Below are positions 8,946-18,088 of a DNA stretch of 64,000 bases, one piece after another. Under the pieces are notes generated by a model. That model was not told where the DNA came from. It ran no database searches and was given only the letters and a program-made list of their open reading frames with translations. Position 1 is the first letter of the stretch, and every line of letters begins with the position of its first letter. Where the stretch lies: NCBI RefSeq assembly GCF_003131185.1, contig NZ_QFFU01000002.1, positions 417,233-481,232 of the forward strand, written 5' to 3'. The position numbers and the translations under genes are program-made. Source of the DNA: Pseudomonas ovata. Lineage in GTDB: Bacteria; Pseudomonadota; Gammaproteobacteria; Pseudomonadales; Pseudomonadaceae.

Positions 8946-8995
8946 TTGTTCACCTCCTGCACATTCAAACCATGCCAACCCCAATGAATCCGGGT

Positions 8996-9011
8996 TGGCA
9001 CATCTTCTGCT
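8996..9011 (+). promoter_or_regulatory. sigma-54 (-24/-12) promoter
   Basis: TGGCAC at 8996-9001 and CTGCT at 9007-9011, with the invariant GG and GC exactly 12 bases apart as in the TGGCAC-N5-TTGCW consensus. It lies 70 bases upstream of the aldehyde dehydrogenase start, and the same cluster encodes a sigma-54 activator. Confidence 0.7.
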
Positions 9012-9080
9012 GAGCATCCTTCATCAGCAACGCCACGCAGCCCTGCGCGGCGCCGATAACAAGCACAACGAGGATGCGTC

Positions 9081-10550
9081 ATGCCTGATACGTCAACCCT
9101 GCTGCCCAACGCCCTGTGGAACGAGCGCCTGTTCAATGGCGCCTGGGTCAACGCGCCACTGCCACCCGAGAATGTGATCGAGCCGGCCAGCGGTGCCACC
9201 CTCGGCCGCATTGGCCTGGCCGATGCCGACACCGTGGCCCGCTCGGCCAAGGTGGCGCGCGATGCGCAGGTGCACTGGTTTGCCCAGCCCTACGACGAAC
9301 GTGCCCGCGTCTTGCGTAAAGCGGCACAACTGGCCGAACAGCACTTCGACGAGATCGTCCAGTGGCTGGTCCGCGAAAGCGGCTCCACCCGGCCCAAGGC
9401 AGCGTTTGAAACCAGCCTGACCATCAAGGCCTTTTATGAAAGCGCAGGCCTGCCTTCGCGCAGCCAGGGCGAAGTGTTGCCGACCTCGGCTGGCCGCCTG
9501 AGCCTGGCGCGGCGGCGACCATTGGGCGTGATCGGGGTCATTTCACCGTTCAACTTTCCGCTGTACCTGGCTGCTCGTGCGGTGGCGCCGGCGCTGGCGG
9601 TGGGCAACAGCGTGATCCTCAAGCCCGATCCACGCACTGCCGTGTGCGGCGGTCTGATTCTGGCGCGACTGTTCGAACTGGCCGGCCTGCCAGCCGGTGC
9701 CCTGCATGTCTTGCCGGGCGCGGCCGAGGCCGGCGCGGCGCTGGTGGCCGAGCCGAATGTAGCCATGATCCAGTTCACCGGCTCCACCGGCGCCGGGCGC
9801 AAGGTCGGTGAAGTGGCCGGCCGCCACTTGAAGAAAGTGTCGTTGGAGCTGGGCGGCAAGAACTCGTTGATCGTGCTGGACGACGCCGACCTGGACACCG
9901 CCCTGGCCAACGCCACCTGGGGCGTGTACCTGCATCAGGGACAGATTTGCATGTCCACCGGCCGGCTGCTGGTGCAGCGTGGCATCTACGACGCCTTTGT
10001 CGAGCGCCTGACCGCCAAGGCCCGCAGCCTGACCGTGGGCGACCCGGCCAAGGGCGAGGTGCACCTGGGCCCGCTGATCAATGCCCGGCAACGTGACCAC
10101 GCCTACCAGGTGGTGCAGGCCGCCCGGCAGGCCGGTGCCCGCCTCGAAACCGGCGGCGAGTATGACGGACTGTTTTTCCAGGCCACGGTGCTCAGCGGTG
10201 TACAGCCGGATAACCCGGCCTTTCATGAAGAGATCTTCGGCCCGGTTGCCGTGGTGGTGCCGTTCGACACCGATGAAGACGCCATTCGCCTGGCCAACGA
10301 CACCGAATATGGCCTGTCGGCCGCGATCATTTCCCGTGATGTGGGCCGCGCCCTGAAACTGGGTGAGCGCCTGCGCACAGGTCTTTTGCACATCAATGAC
10401 CAGACGGTAAACGATGAGGTGATCAACCCGTTCGGTGGCGTGGGCGCCTCCGGCAACGGCACCAGCATCGGCGGCCCGGCCAACTGGGAAGAATTCACCC
10501 AGTGGCAATGGCTGACGCTCAAGGGCGATGCGCCGCTCTACCCGCTTTAA
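9081..10550 (+). CDS. NAD(P)-dependent aromatic aldehyde dehydrogenase (benzaldehyde dehydrogenase-like)
   Basis: A 489-residue aldehyde dehydrogenase of standard length. The catalytic cysteine lies in GQICMSTGR, the general-base glutamate in SLELGGKNS, the cofactor motif in FTGSTGAGRKVGE, and the oxyanion Asn in ISPFNFPLY. It begins a run with an aryl-alcohol dehydrogenase, an outer-membrane MetA-type channel and a sigma-54 activator, which points to oxidation of an aromatic or similar aldehyde to its acid. The upstream -24/-12 promoter suggests inducer-dependent expression. Vanillin or another aryl aldehyde is equally possible; the substrate cannot be read from sequence. Confidence 0.85.
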   Translation: MPDTSTLLPNALWNERLFNGAWVNAPLPPENVIEPASGATLGRIGLADADTVARSAKVARDAQVHWFAQPYDERARVLRKAAQLAEQHFDEIVQWLVRESGSTRPKAAFETSLTIKAFYESAGLPSRSQGEVLPTSAGRLSLARRRPLGVIGVISPFNFPLYLAARAVAPALAVGNSVILKPDPRTAVCGGLILARLFELAGLPAGALHVLPGAAEAGAALVAEPNVAMIQFTGSTGAGRKVGEVAGRHLKKVSLELGGKNSLIVLDDADLDTALANATWGVYLHQGQICMSTGRLLVQRGIYDAFVERLTAKARSLTVGDPAKGEVHLGPLINARQRDHAYQVVQAARQAGARLETGGEYDGLFFQATVLSGVQPDNPAFHEEIFGPVAVVVPFDTDEDAIRLANDTEYGLSAAIISRDVGRALKLGERLRTGLLHINDQTVNDEVINPFGGVGASGNGTSIGGPANWEEFTQWQWLTLKGDAPLYPL

Positions 10551-10592
10551 GCAACCTCAACCTGTACTGACACCCACACGAGCACAATAATA

Positions 10593-11711
10593 ATGAGCAC
10601 ACCTTCTCGAGCCATCAAAGCCGCTGTCACCCGTAGCAAGGGCGCACCGTTCGTGATCGAACCGGCGCGCATCCGCGAACCCAAGGACGATGAAGTGCTG
10701 GTGCGCATTGTCGCCACCGGCATGTGCCACACCGACATGATCGTGCGTGACCAGTATTACCCGGTGCCACTGCCGGCTGTGCTGGGCCATGAAGGTTCTG
10801 GCGTGGTCGAAGCCATCGGCCCGCAGGTGCGCGGCCTGGCGGTGGGCGACCATGTGGTGCTCACCTACGGCTATTGCGGCTATTGCAAACCTTGCGGTGG
10901 CGGCCATGCGTCCTACTGCCAGGAATTTTTCGGACGGAATTTCAGCGGTGCCGACCCGCATGGCGGGCATGCGCTGCAGGATGAAAGCGGCGCCGCGCTG
11001 AATGACCACTTTTTCGCCCAGTCATCGTTCGCCACCTATGCCATCAGCCGCGAGAACAATGCCGTCAAGGTGTCCAAGGAAGCCCCGCTGGCATTGCTCG
11101 GCCCGTTGGGGTGTGGCATCCAGACCGGGGCCGGCGCGGTCATCAACTCGCTGAAGGTCACCCCCGGCAGCAGCTTTGTCGCCTTTGGCGCCGGGGCCGT
11201 GGGCCTGTCGGCGGTGCTGGCGGCAAAGGTCGCAGGCGCCTCGGTGATCATTGCCGTGGACGTGGTGCCTTCACGCCTGGAACTGGCGCTGGAGCTGGGC
11301 GCCACCCATGTGATCAACAGCAGGGACAGCGACGCGGTGGCGACCATTCGCGAGATCACCGGCGGGGTGAACTTCGCCCTGGAGTCCACCGGCCGTCCGC
11401 AAGTATTGCGCCAGGCCGTGGACGCCCTGGGTAGCCTGGGCTGCGTGGGCGTGGTCGGCGCGCCGCCGCTGGGCACCACGGCCGAGTTTGACGTCAATGA
11501 CCTGCTGCTCGGTGGCAAGAGCATCCGCGGCATCGTCGAAGGTGACAGCGTGCCGCAGCAGTTCATTCCGCAACTGGTCGAACTGCACCTGCAAGGACGC
11601 TTTGCCTTCGACAAGCTGGTGAAGTTCTACCCCTTCGAACAGATCAACCAGGCCGCTGAAGACAGCGAAAAAGGCATCACTCTCAAGCCGGTGCTGATGA
11701 TCGGCAGTTGA
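10593..11711 (+). CDS. zinc-dependent aryl-alcohol dehydrogenase
   Basis: A 372-residue medium-chain dehydrogenase. The catalytic zinc site is visible in GMCHTDM and GHEGSGVV, the structural zinc in the four cysteines of YCGYCKPCGGGHASYC, and the NAD fold in FGAGAVGLSAV. It resembles XylB-type benzyl alcohol dehydrogenases, which oxidise aromatic alcohols to aldehydes with NAD. It starts 42 bases after the aldehyde dehydrogenase, so the two likely form a two-step alcohol-to-acid route in one operon. Confidence 0.87.
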   Translation: MSTPSRAIKAAVTRSKGAPFVIEPARIREPKDDEVLVRIVATGMCHTDMIVRDQYYPVPLPAVLGHEGSGVVEAIGPQVRGLAVGDHVVLTYGYCGYCKPCGGGHASYCQEFFGRNFSGADPHGGHALQDESGAALNDHFFAQSSFATYAISRENNAVKVSKEAPLALLGPLGCGIQTGAGAVINSLKVTPGSSFVAFGAGAVGLSAVLAAKVAGASVIIAVDVVPSRLELALELGATHVINSRDSDAVATIREITGGVNFALESTGRPQVLRQAVDALGSLGCVGVVGAPPLGTTAEFDVNDLLLGGKSIRGIVEGDSVPQQFIPQLVELHLQGRFAFDKLVKFYPFEQINQAAEDSEKGITLKPVLMIGS

Positions 11712-11781
11712 AGTACTGCCACCGCCACGGCCCCGGCCGTGGCGGCCCTCCTTCCCATTAGAAAAATAACAGGAACCGATC

Positions 11782-12672
11782 ATGCGCTTTTTAGCCCTCC
11801 AGTCTTCGATTCTGGCGGCCAGCCTGTGGCTGTCTGCCAACGCCCACGCCGTCGACGTCAATGCCGGTGACTACACCGCCCTGCCCCCTGGCACCAGCGT
11901 CGCCGCCTGGTATCAGCAACACGGTCGCGCCAGTAGCTTCAACCCCGAAGGCGGCGGCACGGTGTCGGACAACACCCGGTTGCGCAGCAATATCAGCATC
12001 CTGCGCCTGATCCACTTCACTGAAATCGCCGGGATCACCGTCGACCCGCAAGTGCTGTTGCCGTTCGGCCATGTTTATGGCGCCAAAATCGGCGGGCAGT
12101 CGCTGGGCAGCGCCAGCGGCATGGCCGACCCGATCTTTGGCGCGACCTTCTGGCTGGTCAACCAGCCAGGCGCCAGCGCCAGCGGGCGTTACTTCGGCGT
12201 CACGCCGCTGCTGTATGTGCCGTGGGGCAGCTACCATAAGGGCGACGCGCTGAACCTGGGCGAGAACCGCTACAAGTTCGACCTGCAACTGGGCTGGGTC
12301 GAACCGCTGTGGGGCAAGACCTCGCTGGAGCTGTACGGCGATGCGGTGTTGTATGGCGATAACGACGACGCTGGCAGCGGTCGCCAGACCCTGGAGCAAG
12401 ACCCGACCTACCAGGTGCAGGCCAACCTGCGTTATGACTTCAACCCCAGCCAGCGCATTGCCCTGGGCTATTCGGCCAGCACGGGCGGCAAGCAGTTCAT
12501 TGACGGTGATTACATTGGCCAGAAGACCGAGGTGCAACAGGTTCGCTTCGAATTCCAGCAGATGGTCGCCCGCAATGTACAGCTCAGTGCGCAACTGACC
12601 CACGACGTGCAGGCCGAAGGGGGCTTTCGCGAGGATGTCGGCGTCAACCTGCGGGCACTGCTGCTGTTCTGA
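11782..12672 (+). CDS. outer-membrane channel of the phenol MetA family
   Basis: A 296-residue protein with a cleavable signal (hydrophobic stretch ending ANAHAVDV) followed by beta-barrel-type sequence with alternating aromatic residues. It matches the MetA_deg type of transporter found with aromatic degradation genes (DPIFGATFWLVN, YFGVTPLLYVPWGSY). It probably lets a hydrophobic aromatic substrate cross the outer membrane. It sits 70 bases after the alcohol dehydrogenase and 82 bases before the activator gene. Not an energised importer. Confidence 0.8.
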   Translation: MRFLALQSSILAASLWLSANAHAVDVNAGDYTALPPGTSVAAWYQQHGRASSFNPEGGGTVSDNTRLRSNISILRLIHFTEIAGITVDPQVLLPFGHVYGAKIGGQSLGSASGMADPIFGATFWLVNQPGASASGRYFGVTPLLYVPWGSYHKGDALNLGENRYKFDLQLGWVEPLWGKTSLELYGDAVLYGDNDDAGSGRQTLEQDPTYQVQANLRYDFNPSQRIALGYSASTGGKQFIDGDYIGQKTEVQQVRFEFQQMVARNVQLSAQLTHDVQAEGGFREDVGVNLRALLLF

Positions 12673-12696
12673 CCCGCTACTATCACCCTTTACACC

Positions 12697-12729
12697 GGTG
12701 GCTGTGCGGGGTTCTACTCAGCAGCCACC
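12697..12729 (+). terminator. intercistronic hairpin before the activator gene
   Basis: An eight-base stem GGTGGCTG/CAGCCACC around a 17-base loop, between the channel gene and the activator gene. No T-run follows, so it may lower read-through or stabilise the upstream mRNA rather than end transcription. Confidence 0.35.
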
Positions 12730-12754
12730 ACTAATAAAAAATCAGGGTGCCTTG

Positions 12755-14560
12755 ATGGATAGCCAACTGCTGCCCGATCCCCAGCGCCTTGCCGGCGCCC
12801 GCCGGCGTTTGCTTGAAGGGGCTTCCTTGCCTGCCGGGCTGTTGCCCGACTCCGTTGCCCGCTCCTGGGAGCGCTCGCGCGATGCCGGGCTGACCCCTTG
12901 GGAGTCGCGCCTGCACCGCCCCGATGTGCCGATCTTCGAGCTTGATGACAGCGACCGCCAACTGGGTGCCTGCGTGCAGCCGGAAATCGAACGCCTGTGG
13001 CAGGTCTTCGGCGGGCAGTCCTGGACATTGTTTTGCGTCAATACCCGCGGGGTGATCGTCCAGGCCCGCCACGCTGGAAGCACCGATACGCTGGGGCCGT
13101 TGCAGATCGGCCGGCGGATCCACGAGGCCGATATCGGCACCACTGCCCCCAGCTGCACCCTGGCCGAAGACCTGCCGGTGGTATTACACGGCTGGCAGCA
13201 TTACTTGAGCGAATTCGAACGGTTCTTCTGTGTGTCGATGCCTGTGCATGGCGTGCACGGCGAGCTGATCGGCGCCCTGGACATCACCGGCATTGGCGAG
13301 CGCAATGCCCAAGCGGTGCTCGATCAGTTGCGCCTGGCCGCCATGGCCACGGAAAACCGCCTGTTTGCCCATCTGGACGATTGCCAGATCCTCAGCCTGC
13401 AACACGACCCACGCCTGATCGGTACGCCGTTGCAAGGCTTGCTGGCGCTGGGCGGTGACGGCCAGATTCGCGCAGCCAACGCCACGGCACGCCGGCTGTT
13501 GGGCTTGTCCGGGCCGCTGGCGCACTGGCAACAGTGCTTTGCCCGCGACCCGGCGCCTGACGCCCAGCGTCATACGCCGGGACTGGTCCAGCTCAACGAC
13601 GGCTCCAACCTGTATGCCCATCGAGTGGGGGCCCGAGCGCGCAGGCACTCTGCGCTCAGTCACCACGACCTGACTCCGCTGGGCCGCGACCCCCAGCTCA
13701 ATCGCCAGTTCGAGGCGGCACGCAAAGCCTTCGGCGCCAGCATCCCGGTGCTGTTGCTGGGTGAAACCGGCACCGGCAAGGAAGTCTTTGCCCGCGCACT
13801 GCATGATGACCTGTGTCCGGACGCGCCTTTTGTCGCAATCAACTGCTCGGCGATTCCGGAAAGCCTGATCGAAGCCGAATTGTTCGGCTACAGCGACGGC
13901 ACCTTCACCGGCGCGCGCAAAGGCGGCGCCAGCGGCCGGCTTGAAGAGGCCCACGGCGGCACGCTGCTGCTGGATGAAATCGGCGACATGCCCGCGCCCT
14001 TGCAGACCCGCCTGTTGCGCGTGCTGCAAGAACGGCGCGTAACCCGCCTGGGCAGTTCAGAGAGCCGGCCGCTGGAAGTGCGCCTCATCAGCGCGACGCA
14101 TTGTGACCTGCCGGCCTTGATTGACGCGCGACGTTTTCGTGAAGACCTGTACTACCGGCTCAACGGCCTGACCGCTCACTTGCCGCCCCTGCGCGAACGC
14201 AAGGACCTCGAACACCTGATCGACAGCCTGCTGCGTCAACTGCGCAGTCGCCCGTTGCACCCGGACAGCCTGGCCTGCCTGCTGGCCCAGCGCTGGCCGG
14301 GCAATATTCGCCAGCTAGAGCAGACCTTACGCCTGGCCTGCGCCCTGGCCGAAGACAGCACCGTGATTCTGCCGGAACACCTGTGCGGCCTTTCAACGGG
14401 CACAGCAGCGCCTGTGGCGTCACTCAAGGCCATGCAACAGCGAACCATCGAACAAACCTTGCAGGCCCATGGCGGCAACATTTCTGCCACCGCACAGGCA
14501 TTGGGGATTTCACGCACCACGCTGTATAAAAAATTGCGCGAAGGAGGAAGGCTGACGTAG
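12755..14560 (+). CDS. AcoR-type sigma-54-dependent activator
   Basis: A 601-residue enhancer-binding protein. The N-terminal 200 residues have the AcoR/GAF type of sensor (RSWERSRDAGL, TNGTT-like IGTTAPSC), the AAA+ domain has Walker A GETGTGKE near residue 336, and a Fis-type helix-turn-helix closes the protein (GGNISATAQALGISRTTLYKKL). The sigma-54 contact loop reads GTFTGA rather than GAFTGA. The ATG at 12755 is preceded by AGGGTG. It probably activates the -24/-12 promoter at 8996-9011 in response to the alcohol or aldehyde substrate of the cluster. Confidence 0.88.
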   Translation: MDSQLLPDPQRLAGARRRLLEGASLPAGLLPDSVARSWERSRDAGLTPWESRLHRPDVPIFELDDSDRQLGACVQPEIERLWQVFGGQSWTLFCVNTRGVIVQARHAGSTDTLGPLQIGRRIHEADIGTTAPSCTLAEDLPVVLHGWQHYLSEFERFFCVSMPVHGVHGELIGALDITGIGERNAQAVLDQLRLAAMATENRLFAHLDDCQILSLQHDPRLIGTPLQGLLALGGDGQIRAANATARRLLGLSGPLAHWQQCFARDPAPDAQRHTPGLVQLNDGSNLYAHRVGARARRHSALSHHDLTPLGRDPQLNRQFEAARKAFGASIPVLLLGETGTGKEVFARALHDDLCPDAPFVAINCSAIPESLIEAELFGYSDGTFTGARKGGASGRLEEAHGGTLLLDEIGDMPAPLQTRLLRVLQERRVTRLGSSESRPLEVRLISATHCDLPALIDARRFREDLYYRLNGLTAHLPPLRERKDLEHLIDSLLRQLRSRPLHPDSLACLLAQRWPGNIRQLEQTLRLACALAEDSTVILPEHLCGLSTGTAAPVASLKAMQQRTIEQTLQAHGGNISATAQALGISRTTLYKKLREGGRLT

Positions 14561-14575
14561 CCCATCCAGGCCGGA

Positions 14576-15067
14576 TCAGCCCTTGATCAGGCGTGTATCG
14601 AGACCGAAGCGCTCTTGGCTGATCAAGCGATACTTGCCTTCGGCGAGTTCGCAACTGACCAGCAGGTTCCAGGAGTGGCGGGTGACGGCAGAAGGAATCA
14701 ACACGAAGGGGTGTTCAGCCAGCAAGGCATCGGCAAACCTCTGTTGGTTGGGCGAGGCGGATGCGCTCGACAGCCACACCGGGTTGGGCACGTCCTCGGA
14801 CTGCACGACCTTGATCAGGCTCGGCTCGATTACCTCGAAGCAGGTGAGCACATGGGCCACGGTGTCCAGCGCATCGAAGCCGGCATGCACCGCCACCTCC
14901 AGAATGGCGGTCGAAGGATCAGCCGACGCGTAGACGACATTGCGCCCCGCCGGGTTCCAGCGGCCGCCGAGCTTGTGGGCACCGATGCCGCTGTCCCAGG
15001 AATCCTTGTACACCTCGCGGTCCAGGCGCCAGGCGTACCAGGCGCCGGACCAGGGCAATGGATTCAC
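14576..15067 (-). CDS. RES-domain toxin
   Basis: A 163-residue RES protein with the family pattern: AWRLDREVYKDSWD, GAHKLGGRWNPAGRNVVYAS, and AILEVAVH. The conserved Arg, Tyr and Glu define an ADP-ribosyltransferase-like fold; characterised RES toxins deplete cellular NAD. The start is the GTG at 15067, overlapping the antitoxin stop by four bases (GTGA). This gives translational coupling and fits better than the longer ATG-started extension, which reads as the antitoxin's other frame. Confidence 0.87.
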   Translation of the reverse strand: MNPLPWSGAWYAWRLDREVYKDSWDSGIGAHKLGGRWNPAGRNVVYASADPSTAILEVAVHAGFDALDTVAHVLTCFEVIEPSLIKVVQSEDVPNPVWLSSASASPNQQRFADALLAEHPFVLIPSAVTRHSWNLLVSCELAEGKYRLISQERFGLDTRLIKG

Positions 15068-15522
15068 TGGTAAACCCCGTACTCGATGCGTTCCAGGTAA
15101 TCCTCGACGGCCTGGAATCCTACGGGATTGTCGATGACGTCCAGCGGCACATTGCCGTCCAGGTACTTGCAGGGACGTCCCAGCCATTCCTCGGCCAGCT
15201 TCTGATCGCCAAACACATTGATGGCATGCTCCAGCACCTTGGCGTACTGGAAAGCGACGGCGCTTTGCTGGGAGTTGAGATGAGCCGGTTGCTCACGACT
15301 GCCCTGTCGCTGGAGCGTCCTGACGGACTTGCCCACGATACGGCTCATGATCTTCCGGTTGGAATACAGATCGGAAAGCGACAGCATGTCCAGCACGTCC
15401 TTGAGCTCGAAACCCTTGGCGGTCAGCCGGTAGACCATCATCGGGCTGAGCTGGCCCGCATCGATGCGTAACAAGTACTCTGTGGGCGTGCGTTCAGAGG
15501 TACGGGCTTGTGCGGTAATCAT
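15064..15522 (-). CDS. Xre/MbcA/ParS-type antitoxin
   Basis: A 152-residue antitoxin. An Xre-like DNA-binding N-terminus (GFELKDVLDMLSLSDLYSNR, MSRIVGKSVRTLQRQ) is followed by the MbcA/ParS toxin-binding domain (AVAFQYAKVLEHAINVFGD, AEEWLGRPCKYLDGNVPLDVI). The ATG at 15522 has AGGGAG upstream. As in other RES-Xre pairs the antitoxin comes first and probably represses its own promoter just upstream of 15522. Confidence 0.87.
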   Translation of the reverse strand: MITAQARTSERTPTEYLLRIDAGQLSPMMVYRLTAKGFELKDVLDMLSLSDLYSNRKIMSRIVGKSVRTLQRQGSREQPAHLNSQQSAVAFQYAKVLEHAINVFGDQKLAEEWLGRPCKYLDGNVPLDVIDNPVGFQAVEDYLERIEYGVYQ

Positions 15523-15730
15523 GGGGACATCTCCCTGTGCGACATATGGCGCGAGTGTAGCGCCATTTGACGCGTCGCGCACACTGCATTGAACAGAGCG
15601 TGTCATCCACACCCATGAGTTGGCGCAAAACAGCCGTGAGCCCAGGTAAAAATCAGGAAACGCAAAAAATCCGGCCCGCCTGGTGATCAGCGACTGGATA
15701 AGTGAGGGATTTACAGAAGAAAGGTAGAAA

Positions 15731-15805
15731 TGGCAGGGGCGGCTGGATTCGAACCAACGCATGGCAGGATCAAAACCTGCTGCCTTACCGCTTGGCGACG
15801 CCCCT
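15731..15805 (-). tRNA. tRNA-Gln (UUG anticodon), CCA encoded
   Basis: The minus strand folds as a cloverleaf. The acceptor stem is AGGGGCG/CGCCCCT with encoded CCA, the D-arm contains GCCAAGCGGTAAGGC, the anticodon stem GCAGG/CCTGC encloses TTTTGAT (anticodon TTG), and the T-arm has GGTTCGAATCC. The A1-U72 first pair fits the weak first pair usual in bacterial tRNA-Gln. No neighbouring integrase is seen. Confidence 0.93.
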
Positions 15806-16193
15806 GTATTGCAGTGAGTGGCTGGCACTCGTTTGAACATTCCCGCAAGCGCTGTTGCTGCACTGCGCTGGAATGGCCGGCAATTTAACAACTTTTCTTA
15901 CATCTGTGAAGCCCTTATGTCATAAAAAATTACTTTTAAAACAGCTGGTTACTGATTGATCAGAATCAGGCTGCAGTCACTGGGCATTTCAGGCTGAAAA
16001 GCCTGGCCAACCATGAGGCCGGTTCATGGCGTAAACGGATCGCCGCCCGGACGCTTCTGCTGGCGACAGTGACGGTATGGCCCCTCACGCAAATACCCCG
16101 AACCCTGCCTGTCGGGTGAAGTCGGAATCCTCATGTGGATGCACGCGAATATAGGCGTGTGTCCGGTTTTTCCTACTTGGCCTGGCAGATTCC
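15806..16193. other. 388-base intergenic stretch
   Basis: Lies between tRNA-Gln and the GH15 gene. It contains an A/T-rich patch around 15922-15951 and no ORF or strong hairpin that I can support. It probably holds the tRNA promoter near its left end and the GH15 promoter at its right. Confidence 0.5.
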
Positions 16194-18020
16194 ATGAACT
16201 CAACGTTTCCTCTCGGTGAACGGCAAGGCATGCCGCAACGCGACGCCGATGGCTATCTGGCTCTGGAGGACTATGCCGCCCTGGGCGATGGTCGCTCGGT
16301 GGCATTGGTGGGCAAGGATGGCTCCGTCGACTGGTGGTGCGTGCCGCACATGGATTCACCGCCGTTGTTCGATCGCTTGCTGGACCCGGTATCCGGCGGA
16401 TTTTTTCTGATCACACCGGAAGGCGCCTACAGCGTAGAGCGTCGCTACCTGCCGGACAGCAACGTGGTGGAAACGCTGTTTTTGACCGCAACGGGCCAGG
16501 CGCGCCTGACCGAGTCGCTCAACAGTGGGCCGGCCGGTCGCCTGCCGTGGGCTGAACTGGGCCGGCGCCTGGAAGGTATCGAGGGTCATGTCGACTTTCA
16601 GGTGCGCATCAGCTTCGGCACCCAGGCCGACAAGGTCAGCCCGTATATCACGCCGACCGGCAACGGCAATGTGTTTCATGCCGGGCGGGTACTGGGCATG
16701 TTTCTACACAGTGACAGCCTGCACGTTGAAGAAAACAACGACTTGGGCATCAAGGCCCGGTTGAGCCTGCATCAAGGCCAGAAAGAAGTGGTGGCCATTG
16801 TGGCCGGACGCGATGAGCCGCTGGTGGTGCCGCCGCTGGAACTGATCGATGCGCGCATTGATGGCTCTGACCGCGAGTGGCGCCTGTGGAGCGAGGGTCT
16901 CACCTATGAAGGCGAGTACAAGGCACTGGTGACCCGCAGCGCGCTGGCGCTCAAGCTGCTGCTGTCCTCGCCCAGCGGGTCGATCATGGCGGCGGCCACC
17001 ACCTCGTTGCCCGAGCGCATCGGCGGTGACAAGAACTATGACTACCGCTTTGCCTGGATCCGTGATGCCGGCTACACCATCGAGGCTTTTCTCAGCATTG
17101 GCGCGCAGCCGGAGTCCAAGGCGGCTTTTACCTGGCTTCTGAAGCGTCTGGCCGAACACGGCCCACATGTGTGCTATACGCTGTGCGGCGACCTGGCCCA
17201 ACGTGCAAGCGTGCTGGATCTGCCCGGTTACAAGCATTCGCCGCCGCGCGTGGGCAACGACGCGACCGACCAGACCCAGCACGGGGTGTACGGCGATATC
17301 TTCGAGACCGCCAAGTGCTTTATCGATACCGGCAATATCCTCGATGCCACCAGTGCCACGACCTTGTCAACCCTGGCCGATCAATGCGCGGACCAATGGC
17401 GCCGCAAGGATGCCGGTATCTGGGAACTGCCCGAACAACAGCACTACAGCATGTCGAAAATCAGTTGCTGGCAAGCCCTGAGCCGTGCAGTAGAGCTGGC
17501 CCGGGACGGTCATCTGCCCACGACCTGTTGTGAGCGCTGGGACCGCGAGCGCCAGCGCATCGAGACCTGGATCGAAACCCATTGCTGGAGCGAAGAGCGT
17601 CAGGCCTACCTGTTCTATCCAGGCAGTGACCGTCTGGACGCTTCACTGGCGCTGGCCGTGCGCTTCGGCTATCCACACGCCGAACGCTTGCAAAGCACGC
17701 TGGACGCCATCGACCGAGAGCTGGGCTGCGGCGCCTTCCATTACCGCTACACCGATGTCGAGCACGAAGAAGGCTGTTTCCTGGCCTGCAGTTTCTGGAT
17801 GGTCGAGGCCATTGCGCTGCTGGGTGATCGCGGACGGGCGGCCAGGGTGTTCGAGGCCACCGTACAGGGGCTGGAGCGCGGCGTGGGTATCTATTCGGAA
17901 ATGGTTGACCCGCACACCGGCAGCTACCTGGGCAACCTGCCTCAGGGCCTGACGCACCTGGCTTTGCTGGGCGCGGCGCGAGCGCTGTCTGGCTCCAATC
18001 ACCGCCGACGGCCTGCATGA
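16194..18020 (+). CDS. glycoside hydrolase family 15 protein (glucoamylase/trehalase-like)
   Basis: A 608-residue cytosolic GH15 protein with no signal peptide. It has an N-terminal beta domain (GYLALEDYAALGDGRSVALV, VDWWCVPHMDSPPLFDRLLD) and an alpha/alpha barrel with DYRFAWIRDAGYTIEA and a C-terminal catalytic Glu region (GVGIYSEMVDPHTGSY). Bacterial enzymes of this layout hydrolyse alpha-glucosides; mycobacterial relatives act as trehalases. A second possible ATG at 16230 (MPQRDADGY) has a slightly better upstream purine stretch. No trehalose or glycogen genes are adjacent. Confidence 0.85.
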   Translation: MNSTFPLGERQGMPQRDADGYLALEDYAALGDGRSVALVGKDGSVDWWCVPHMDSPPLFDRLLDPVSGGFFLITPEGAYSVERRYLPDSNVVETLFLTATGQARLTESLNSGPAGRLPWAELGRRLEGIEGHVDFQVRISFGTQADKVSPYITPTGNGNVFHAGRVLGMFLHSDSLHVEENNDLGIKARLSLHQGQKEVVAIVAGRDEPLVVPPLELIDARIDGSDREWRLWSEGLTYEGEYKALVTRSALALKLLLSSPSGSIMAAATTSLPERIGGDKNYDYRFAWIRDAGYTIEAFLSIGAQPESKAAFTWLLKRLAEHGPHVCYTLCGDLAQRASVLDLPGYKHSPPRVGNDATDQTQHGVYGDIFETAKCFIDTGNILDATSATTLSTLADQCADQWRRKDAGIWELPEQQHYSMSKISCWQALSRAVELARDGHLPTTCCERWDRERQRIETWIETHCWSEERQAYLFYPGSDRLDASLALAVRFGYPHAERLQSTLDAIDRELGCGAFHYRYTDVEHEEGCFLACSFWMVEAIALLGDRGRAARVFEATVQGLERGVGIYSEMVDPHTGSYLGNLPQGLTHLALLGAARALSGSNHRRRPA

Positions 18021-18065
18021 AAAAGCCAGTGACGTAAGGCTGTCATTGCCCCTTGCGTCACCGGC
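18020..18065 (-). terminator. strong rho-independent terminator
   Basis: A stem of about 15 pairs (18025-18039 with 18051-18065, one A-C mismatch and one G-T pair) with an 11-base loop, followed on the minus strand by TTTTT. It ends transcription of the Gfo/Idh/MocA gene at 18089-19195 and overlaps the 3' end of the convergent GH15 gene. Confidence 0.75.
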
Positions 18066-18088
18066 CCCGTTTATAGACCGCTTGTTTT

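Noticed and set aside
15731..15805. tRNA-Gln as attachment site for the island
   Set aside because: The integrase remnant is about 17.7 kb away, and no partial tRNA copy was noticed near 33.4 kb.
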